Source: Anastatus disparis (taxonomy: Eukaryota; Arthropoda; Insecta; Hymenoptera; Eupelmidae). Taken from it: DNA of 64,000 nucleotides. Positions 55,752 to 64,000 of the stretch are shown piece by piece. The stretch is taken from the NCBI GenBank assembly GCA_017163975.1, contig JAFFSR010000300.1:1257501-1321500 (forward strand). The letters are read 5' to 3'. The notes under the pieces are model-generated. The model was given only the letters and a program-made list of their open reading frames with translations, was not told where the DNA came from and ran no database searches. Position 1 is the stretch's first letter, and each line of letters starts with the position of its first letter. A program made the position numbers and the translations under genes.

Positions 55752-57635
55752 CCCTGGTAGAAAACCCATCGTCATTTCGCTGCAATTTTGCGTGCATGCA
55801 CAAAAATTACAGCTATCTATACGTGGTCTGCTTCCAACTTTTATTATGTTTTTGCTGGCAGATGATAACAACAGACATGTGTAACATACTTGCGCCAAAA
55901 TTGCAGTGAAAGAGTGCTATTTTTTAAAATGAAAATATTGCTCTTGCACCCACAGCGAAATTGCAGAATGATTGATGCATGTACATTAAGCAATGTGTGC
56001 AGCATAATTGCATCAAAATTGCAAATGGAAATTGCAAATAGGGGATAACAATATTGCACGCGTACATATGGCAGAAATGCATCAGGATTGTGGTCGGAGC
56101 ATGTAGCAAACGCGTGCAGTAAAATTACATGACAACTGTGACGGACACGTGTAGCAGATGAGTGCAGCATAAATTGCATAAGAATTGCCAATGACAATTG
56201 CAAATAGGAGATAGCAATAAAGCACGCGTACATAAGGCAGAAACGCATCAGAACTGCGGTAGTAACATGCAGCATACGCGTGCAGTGGAATTACGTAAAA
56301 ATTGTGACAGATATGTATGGCAGATAAGTGCAGCATAATTGCATCAGGATTATAAATTGTTGTTGCAAATAAGGGATAGCAATAGAATAATAACAATAGC
56401 GTTCATATCATTAAAGCTGAATTACTTACAAATAGTAATACACACATAAACATCTATTATTGTAGTGGCATGGTAGATATAGCTGCATTAGAGTGTAAGC
56501 AAAGAACGCACACCATAAATGCATATATGCTGATAAGGTCACATGATTTTAAAACATAGAACAGAAAACCGTTTGTTGTGAATAGATTATAGAAATCCTG
56601 GAAGGTTTTAAACTAATAGTTTTAATCAGCAATTGCATTAATAAAAAGTTCTATAAAGTATTTGAAAATCATTTTGTTGTACTTGGTAAGTCAATTAGCA
56701 AAATTTCGATTATTTTTATTTATTGAAATTCTGAATTTTATTTAAAAATAGCAGTATTGTAAATAGGTTATAGTTCGTATTATACGATTTTAAAGTTCAA
56801 ATAATCATTTGGTTATAACATTTATAACTAATACTTACCTATTTCTTACAAGTCATAACACATATAAAATAAATATTTGAAAATTACTTTGAGTAATTTC
56901 TGTAAGGTTCTAGCTGATTTGGTAATTGTTTTTTTACTTTTTCTATTTATTAAATAAACGTTCATAAATGTTTATAATTTCATTCTTTATTACAGTTCAG
57001 TTTTAAGAGCATCATCTATTTCAGACATAAGTTTAATAAAATATTTGAGCTTGATGAATTTCTGGATCAATATATTAAGCTCCACTTTTATAAGAATACT
57101 CATTCGCTACACATGTCTGATGTAATTTTTATATAATTCTACTGCACGCGTATGCTGCATGTTACTACCGCAGTTCTGATGCGTTTCTGCCGTATGTACG
57201 CTTGCATTATTGCTATCCCCTATTTGCAATTGTCATTGGCAATTCTTATGCAACTATGCTGCACTCATCTACTACACGTGTCCGTCGCAATTTTCACGTA
57301 ATTTTAGTGCACGCGTCTGCTGCATGCTACTACCGCAATCCTGATGCATTTTTGCCGTATGTACGCGTGCATTATTGCTATCCTCTATTTGCAATTGCCA
57401 TTTGCAATTCTGATGCAATTATGCTGCACGCATCTGTTTAACGTGCCTACATAAATTATCTTGCAATTCTGCTGCGCGTGCCAGTGCAATATTCCATTTT
57501 GAAGAATAGCACTTCTTTGCTGCAATTTTGCTGCACGCATCTGTTGTAATCATCTGCCAGCAAAAACATAGTGAAAGTCGGAAGCAGACCATGCGTGTGC
57601 AGCGCACTTTAAGTGCGGCAGATTTTGCTACTGGG
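55752..57635. mobile_element. Foldback element F6, TGCA-rich arms
   Basis: The ends are CCCTGGTAGAAAACCCATCG and CCCAGTAGCAAAATCTGCCG read inward, with TA duplicated at 55750-55751 and 57636-57637. The arms (55752-56400 and about 57125-57635) repeat units of roughly 110 bp built from GCAGCATAATTGCATCA and GCACGCGTACATA-type words. The spacer (56400-57125) is unique AT-rich sequence without the CTCF-like motif. Open frames in the arms are repeat artefacts. Confidence 0.8.
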
Positions 57636-58077
57636 TAAAAATTCACAACAGTAGAGTGAAACAAAGAAAGAGAAACTTTATAAATAGCTGAACCCGATTT
57701 CAAATTTTAATTTGTATAGAAAAACACCAATGATTAAATCACTAATTGTTACTTCTATAATACTTGATTTTAGGTTAGATAGTAACTAAAAAGAAAGTTC
57801 CACTGGTTAAACTTCAATCTTAAAACTCTCTAATCAAATCAAGTTCTTTTCATCCATTTATTCTGCTCATACTAGTGTAGTTTTACTACTCACTAGTCAA
57901 ATTTACATTTTGTTTCCCTTACGCATGATTCAATTGAAAAAAATGTTATTTTAGATATAAATAATTAGTTATACAGCTTATTAAGAGTTCTACTTCCGCC
58001 AACCAATTTTTTTTTCAACAATTGGTTTTCTTCGATCACTTGAATTTTAATTTACTATTTTTCTTCCTTTTTAATTA
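57636..58077. other. AT-rich stretch, nothing identified
   Basis: No ORF, TIR or structured repeat recognised. Confidence 0.3.
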
Positions 58078-58478
58078 CAGTGGGGTCCAATAAAAAAGAG
58101 CCACCCTTGAGAAAAAAGTACTAATTTAAAAATTTTGTATCTCAATAAATAAGAGTCGTAAAGAACTTTACGACCAGTCATTTTAAACGCATTTGCAAGG
58201 AATTTTACAAGGTGTATTGGCAATTTAGTTTTGAGTACTTGTCTAGGAAATATTACGAATTAAAAATAGAAAAAAATTTTTTTTTCTATTTTTAAGTTGT
58301 AATATTTCCCAGACAAGTACTCAAAATGAAATTGCCCATACACCATTAAAAAGTCTTTACAAATGCGTTTAAAATAAGTGGTCGTGGAGTTCTGTACGAC
58401 CCTTATTTCTTGAGATACAAAATTTTTTAATTAGTACTTTTTTTCTCAAGGGTGGCTCTTTTTTATTGGACCCCACTG
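58078..58478. mobile_element. Mariner-type MITE
   Basis: Termini CAGTGGGGTCCAATAAAAAA on both sides, extending through GAGCCACCCTTGAG, flanked by TA (58076-58077, 58479-58480). CAGTG ends with a TA duplication are typical of Tc1/mariner elements. The 401-bp interior is palindromic (CGACCAGTCATTTTAAACGC against GACCACTTATTTTAAACGC), centred near 58270, and has no transposase. Confidence 0.85.
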
Positions 58479-58480
58479 TA

Positions 58481-59280
58481 ATTTACGCTACTACGTTATT
58501 TTTCTTATTTGTACAGTAGCGTCCTCTATAAAAATACAAGAAAAGAGTTTTAAGACAAGCAAAAAGAATTTATTATGTAATTTGCGTTTAAATTCAATAA
58601 GTATTTGAGCGCCCTCTATAATAGGTCTACTTATAATCTTTTCACAAAGTGGTTTTCTATCTCTTTCTCATATAATCAAGTTTTTTATTCAGGTGTTATC
58701 ATTTTTATCATTTGCGCTATTCTATTCTACATTACCGACCTCCATTGTTTTATCGTCAATGTTCTATCCTTCTCTCTCCCTTTGCTATACAAGTTATCAT
58801 ATGCTAGCGCCATGCTTTCGTATAATCACGCGTGCACGTGTTCATTATATAATGCCGTCGAAGCCGCTCTGCCAATTCCTAGACGTCTGATATTTAGAGT
58901 CATCTGTTCGGGGAGCTTTTTTGTGACTCGTGGGTGCAGTAAATATAACCATGTGCGTGTGTGCTTTAGTATACTTCAGTGAGTGTCCCCAGCTGAGCCT
59001 AACCTTAAATACATGGCTTCGCGTTTTGTCAGTTGTCAGGATTCTTGGTTGTATGCTCTCGATACCAACAGCGGTATCGAGAGCATACAACCAATAACCA
59101 GGTGGATTAGTACCCTGGTTTTTCGTTGCATGTTCCTGGTGTATGTGTATGCGGCGTCATAAATACGTGGTAAGTTAATCATTTTCATTTTCATTAAGAG
59201 ACAGAAAAAAAATTTAGAGTAAGAGGGAAGACGTGTATATAAATAACGTCTATTATAAAATAAAGAAAAATCGTGTTACA
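58481..59280. other. Unannotated stretch
   Basis: A word GCGTCCTCTATAA recurs as GCGCCCTCTATAA (near 58511 and 58609). A 125-codon frame at 58605-58982 is hydrophobic but has no ATG at its start and no recognised motif. Apart from the hairpin at 59045-59094, nothing was identified. Confidence 0.3.
59045..59094. repeat. Perfect 22-bp hairpin with 6-bp loop
   Basis: TTGGTTGTATGCTCTCGATA and the next two bases CC pair perfectly with 59073-59094 across the loop AACAGC. There is no T-run after it and no repeat family nearby. It may be the tip of a MITE or a small RNA hairpin. Confidence 0.7.
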
Positions 59281-59538
59281 AATAACAATAAAATTATTTA
59301 ATTACGTAATTTTTGAATAATATGAGACCTGCCAAAAAAGATAGGTTACATTATAAATTGTTAGTAGATTTTATATTATTTGAAACTACGTGAGAAAATT
59401 ATATTGTTGTTATTATAAAAATTATTTATTATATTAGTACATGTAGCGGGGGCTGCCATTTTTTTGTGTTACAGCTAATGATGTTTATATAAATGATGAA
59501 AAACACTATTAGACAAGGACAGATAGTTCGGCCTGCTC
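59281..59538. mobile_element. TTAA MITE family B, right part (B4)
   Basis: Contains the B centre (GAGACCTGCCAAAAAAGATA), the GCGGGGGCTGCCATTTTTTT segment and the right end (ATTAGACAAGGACAGATAGT, then TCGGCCTGCTC). The outer left end is missing, and the terminal TTAA has been lost. Confidence 0.65.
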
Positions 59539-59891
59539 ATGATATTTTATTTTATTAAGATAAAAAATAGAAATGTCAAAATAATTAATTATTATTTAAT
59601 AAAATATTTTGTTTCTTAAATGAATTATTATGTTCACTCAAAATTTGAAAATGTAGAAAAATATTCGTTTGCATCAACCATCGATTGAACTCAAAGAAAC
59701 TTACTTTCCAAATACATGTTTTCGTAAATTGAAAACACTGATATTCGGTTGAGAAACAAATGGTTGTTTTAACGGTTTCGACAATAAGTCTAACTTCTTT
59801 TCAGATATTTAAACTTACCAACTACGAAAATATTAGACTAACAATTATAAAGAGAAGTATCAATTTAAAAAAATCGTAGATTCTACTATTT
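59539..59891. other. AT-rich stretch, nothing identified
   Basis: No gene or repeat border recognised between B4 and F7. Confidence 0.3.
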
Positions 59892-61188
59892 CCCACACAG
59901 CATGTAAGCTTCCTGGAAGTTTTCCGGAAGATGTGGAAAAAAGGTTGGAAGCTTTCAGGAAGTTTCCAGTGGAAACTTCCCGGAAGATGGATATGTCCTC
60001 GATCAGAAGTTTTCCGTAAGTCTTTCATGGAATATTTCAGTGGAAGCTCACTGGAAGCTTCCGTAAACTTTTCATGGAATATTTCAGTGGAAGCTTACTG
60101 GAAGCTTCCGTAAATTATTTATGAAATATTTCAGTGAAATAATAAATAAGTAATGAACTAATATTCCTTTGAAATATTTCAGTTTATGAATATTAAATAA
60201 TTCATTGAAATATTCCTGTAAAATTGCTGGAACATTTCATGTTTTATTTCAAAAAATTTTTGAATCCGACAAGAAATATTCAAGTAAGTTGTTACATTAT
60301 TTCTTGAAATGTTTCAAATTAATATTTCTAAAATCTTTCAAGAAACATGTCATGAAATATTCCTGTTCTATTTGAAAAATATTTCATGAAGTATTTGAAA
60401 AAATGTTTGAACTTAACACTGGAATATTGAAGAAATATTACTGCACCATTTCTTAAAATATTCTAAATCAATAATGCGCAAATTTTTCAAGAAATATTTC
60501 TGTTATAATCCAGAAATATTTCATGAAGTATTCCAAAAAATGTATGAATATAACAGTGAAATATTGGAGAAATGTTGTCAAAATATTTGTAGTTATCTTG
60601 CATGCGTAGCAATTCTTCCATCTTGCCAGCAGGTGGCTACTTGATTATATTTTCATATGATCGTAAATGCAGTTGACAAACTCTCGCAAGTGGTGGGACG
60701 TTCTCTCGTTTAGTATATAAGACCGAAAATTCATGATACAAATGAATAAGCGCTTAAATTCTGAATAACAAATAAATGTATAGGTACCTAATATGGTTTG
60801 AGATGCAACTCTTACAAAATCAAAAATAATATCCGACAGAACCTTTCACCAATATTACAAATAAATATTTCATGAAAGATTTTAGAAATATTTTGAAAAC
60901 ATTTCTTGAAAGATTGATAATCATTTATGAATCCTTTAATAAAATATTTCTCGAAAGATTCATAATTCCATGAATCTTTCGATTAAATGTTGCTGCTATC
61001 TTTCAACAATATTACAAATTAATATTCCACAAAATCATGAAAAAATGTTACAAAACATTAAATGAAATATTTCAAATCAATCTTCTAGGCGGACATATTA
61101 ATATTTCAGAAACATTTCATATCAATATTTCTGTTTTATTCCGAATCTTCCAATGAAATATTTCAGAAATATTTCATGCTATGTGGAA
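59892..61188. mobile_element. Foldback element F7, TTCATGAA/GGAAGCTTCC-word arms
   Basis: Left end CCCACACAGCATG; right end CCACATAGCATG read inward. The first 230 bp have GGAAGCTTCC-type words. Most of the rest repeats AAATATTTCATGAAATATTT-like units in both orientations. The core (60600-60790) is unique and carries CCAGCAGGTGGC and TATATAAG. No target duplication is clear. Confidence 0.6.
60626..60721 (+). promoter_or_regulatory. CTCF-like motif and TATA word in the F7 core
   Basis: CCAGCAGGTGGC (60626-60637) is the best CTCF-core match in the window. CTCTCGCAAGTGGTGGGACG follows and TATATAAGACCG starts near 60714. The same three blocks in the same order are in M1 (43875-43940). Confidence 0.45.
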
Positions 61189-61590
61189 AGTTATATAAAA
61201 AAGGACGTCAATGTTATTAAAAAATGACGTCATTTTTCGTTAACATTTAACATACTGAACGACGTCATTTTTTGTCCTTATCCCTAACATACTAAATGAC
61301 GTTCTTTCAAACGCCTTTTGGTGTGTCAAGTAATGTATTAGGAAAATATCGTCTTGAGATACAATAAAAAATTTGAATGGAAAAGGACTTGTTTTTTGTT
61401 ATTGCAATAAAGTCATGTTTGTTAAAAAAATTACCTAATATTTATAACAATTATCTCATTTTTATAAAAATGTCTTTTTAGTGTAGCTATAGCGTCATTA
61501 ACATTGTTTTTTATTAACTTACAAACAAGGATGAGCCATATTTATGAGTGCTAGTGTAGTGTCCGTTTTACATCCATTCAAAATAATAAT
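61189..61590. other. Element fragments between F7 and the satellite
   Basis: GACGTCA-containing words at 61203-61310 (AAAAATGACGTCATTTTTCG) resemble F5 arms. A single family C end (TATTTATGAGTGCTAGTGTA, GTGTCCGTTTTACATCC) lies at about 61530-61568. No gene. Confidence 0.5.
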
Positions 61591-64000
61591 TCCTGATTCA
61601 TGAGTCTACTGATGGAATCTACCATGGAATGTTTACGAAAGCTTCCTGAAGCCTACAGCCCGAATGTTTCAGTCGAAAATTTTTGGAATTTAGCTAAAAG
61701 GAAAATGCAGTCTTCCTTAGAGCTTCCTTGGGTCTTCCCCTGCAATATTTCATCAATCTTCCGACAGAATTTTCCTTACAAGGTTTACAGAAGCTTCCAG
61801 GATAGTCGAACCTGAATATTTTAGTGAAAATCTTCAATATTTCGCTAAAAGGTAAACGAAGTCTTCCATTCAAGCTTCCAGGAAATCTTTCGGTGCAATG
61901 ATTCATCAATCTTCCAACGGAAAATTCCTTGGAAGGTTTACGAAAGCTTTCAGGAGCCTTCCACTGGAATGTTTCAATGACAATTTCCAATATTTCGCTG
62001 AAAAGTAAACGGAGTTTTCTATTCAAGTTTCCATAAAATCTTTCAGTGCAATAATTTATCAATCTTCCAACAAAATCTCCCTTGAAAGGTTAACGAAATC
62101 TTCCAGGAGACTTAAGTCAGAATATTCAAGTGAAAATTCCTAACGTTTCCCCGAAAGAAAAACGAAGTCTTCTATAAAGCTTCCATAAAAACTTTCGGTG
62201 CAATCATTCATCAATCTTCCAACGGAATCATCCTTAGAAGGTTCACGGAAGCTTTCAGGAGCCTTCCACTAAAATGTTTCAATGACGATTTCCAATATTT
62301 TGCTAAAAGGTAAACAGTCTTCCATTCAAGCTTTCATGGAATCTTTCGGTGCGATGATTCATCAATCCTTCAACAGAATCTTCCTTGGAAGGTTTACGAA
62401 AGCTTACAGGAGCCTTTTACTAGAATGTTTCAATTACAATTCTTAATATTTCGCTGCAAAGTAAACGGAGTCTTCCATTCAAGTTTCCATGAAATCTTTC
62501 GGTGCAGTAATTCATCAATCTTCCAACAGAATCTACCTTGAAAGGTTAACGGAATCTTCCAGGAGACTTCAGTCAGAATATTCAAGTAAAAATTCCCAAC
62601 GTTTCCCTGAAAGAAAAACGAAGTCTTCTATAAAGCTTCAATAAAAACTTTCGGTGCAATCATTCATCAATCTTCCAACGAAATCATCCTTAGAAGGTTC
62701 ACGGATGCTTTCAGGAGCCTTCCACTAAAATGTTTCAATGACGATTTCCAATATTTCGCTGAAAAGTAAACAGTCTTCCATTCAAGCTTTCATGGAATCT
62801 TTCGGTGCAATGATTCATCAATCCTCCAACGGAATCTTCTTCGGAAGGTTTACGGAAACTTAAAGGAGCCTTCCACTAGATTGTTTTAATTACAATTCCT
62901 AATTTTTCGCTGCAAAGTAAACGGAGTTTTCTATTCAAGTTTCCATAAAATCTTTCAGTGCAATAATTTATCAATCTTCCAACAAAATCTCCCTTGAAAG
63001 GTTAACGAAATCTTCCAGGAGACTTAAGTCAGAATATTCAAGTGAAAATTCCTAACGTTTCCCCGAAAGAAAAACGAAGTCTTCTATAAAGCTTCCATAA
63101 AAACTTTCGGTGCAATCATTCATCAATCTTCCAACGGAATCATCCTTAGAAGGTTCACGGAAGCTTTCAGGAGCCTTCCACTAAAATGTTTCAATGACGA
63201 TTTCCAATATTTTGCTAAAAGGTAAACAGTCTTCCATTCAAGCTTTCATGGAATCTTTCGGTGCGATGATTCATCAATCCTTCAACAGAATCTTCCTTGG
63301 AAGGTTTACGAAAGCTTACAGGAGCCTTTTACTAGAATGTTTCAATTACAATTCTTAATATTTCGCTGCAAAGTAAACGGAGTCTTCCATTCAAGTTTCC
63401 ATGAAATCTTTCGGTGCAGTAATTCATCAATCTTCCAACAGAATCTACCTTGAAAGGTTAACGGAATCTTCCAGGAGACTTCAGTCAGAATATTCAAGTA
63501 AAAATTCCCAACGTTTCCCTGAAAGAAAAACGAAGTCTTCTATAAAGCTTCAATAAAAACTTTCGGTGCAATCATTCATCAATCTTCCAACGAAATCATC
63601 CTTAGAAGGTTCACGGATGCTTTCAGGAGCCTTCCACTAAAATGTTTCAATGACGATTTCCAATATTTCGCTGAAAAGTAAACAGTCTTCCATTCAAGCT
63701 TTCATGGAATCTTTCGGTGCAATGATTCATCAATCCTCCAACGGAATCTTCTTCGGAAGGTTTACGGAAACTTAAAGGAGCCTTCCACTAGATTGTTTTA
63801 ATTACAATTCCTAATTTTTCGCTGCAAAGTAAACGGAGTCTTCTATTCAAGTTTCCATGAAATCTTTCGGTGCAATAATTCATCAATCTTCTAACAGAAT
63901 CTTCCTTGAAAGGTTAACGGAATCTTCCAGGAGACTTGAGTCAGAATATTCAAGTGTAAATTCCCAACGTTTCCCCGAAAGAAAAGCGGAGTCTTATATA
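61590..64000. repeat. Tandem satellite, about 152-bp monomers, 912-bp higher-order unit, runs off the window
   Basis: Monomers recur about every 150-155 bp, each with CATCAATCTTCCAACGGAAT, AGGTTTACGGAAGCTTTCAG and TCGCTGAAAAGTAAACGGAG variants, all in one orientation. Three monomer types alternate with a period near 456 bp. Two such trimers form a 912-bp block: 62002-62913 is repeated almost identically at 62914-63825 (anchors 62051/62963 and 62281/63193). The following unit from 63826 is diverged. Minus-strand open frames here are artefacts of the repeat. Confidence 0.9.

Noticed and set aside
58605..58982. 125-codon hydrophobic frame resembling a membrane protein
   Set aside because: No ATG at its start, no recognisable motif, and composition typical of pyrimidine-rich non-coding DNA.
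61694..62062. 122-codon minus-strand reading frame
   Set aside because: Lies entirely inside the 152-bp satellite; its peptide repeats with the monomer and has no independent support.

Overview
This window looks like repeat-dense nuclear DNA from an insect. It is very AT-rich, has introns with consensus splice sites, and carries a decayed Polinton/Maverick, a Ty3/Gypsy LTR retrotransposon, a tRNA-headed SINE, a LINE 3' end, many TTAA- and TA-flanked MITEs, and long foldback (palindromic) elements. A parasitoid hymenopteran is my guess from this repeat mixture, not a demonstrated assignment. I see no intact single-copy host gene. Almost every reading frame I recognise belongs to a transposable element and is broken by stops or frameshifts.

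Layout. 1-14.8 kb: foldback elements and MITEs, including a large inverted duplication (about 4.3-8.7 kb) that carries a gene-exon fragment with a splice donor in both arms, then a SINE and a LINE tail. 15.5-16.5 kb: an unrecognised spliced minus-strand gene relic. 17.4-31.9 kb: remains of a Polinton on the plus strand, in the order protein-primed PolB (zinc-finger region, exonuclease, polymerase), packaging ATPase, two small virion-type proteins, DDE integrase, a small ORF with an unusual leader, and an adenovirus-type cysteine protease. No major capsid gene was seen. A 2.2 kb insertion splits the integrase. 33.9-38.2 kb: a three-deep nest of inverted-repeat elements. 38.4-53.1 kb: a four-deep nest in which a CACTG element contains a foldback, which contains a 13.3 kb Gypsy element with two 1.25 kb LTRs, which contains another CACTG element. 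53.1-55.1 kb: five TTAA MITEs end to end. 55.7-61.2 kb: more foldbacks and a mariner-type MITE. 61.6 kb to the end: a tandem satellite of about 152 bp with a 912 bp higher-order unit.

The most unusual structure is a group of foldback elements. They share short termini (CCCTRNTGRAAA or CACTGRRAAAA) and, in most cases that can be scored, a 2-bp target duplication. Their arms are each built from a different, usually self-complementary, short word (CACGTG, GACGTC, GAGATCTC/CATATG, TTTAAA, TTCATGAA and others). At least four carry a core with a CTCF-like AGGTGGCG-type motif followed 50-85 bp later by a TATATAAG box. The second strong signal is a set of three tandem 29-nt hairpins at 29942-30077. 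Their stems change by compensatory substitutions while the loop stays constant, downstream of a TATA box, which suggests a selected RNA structure.
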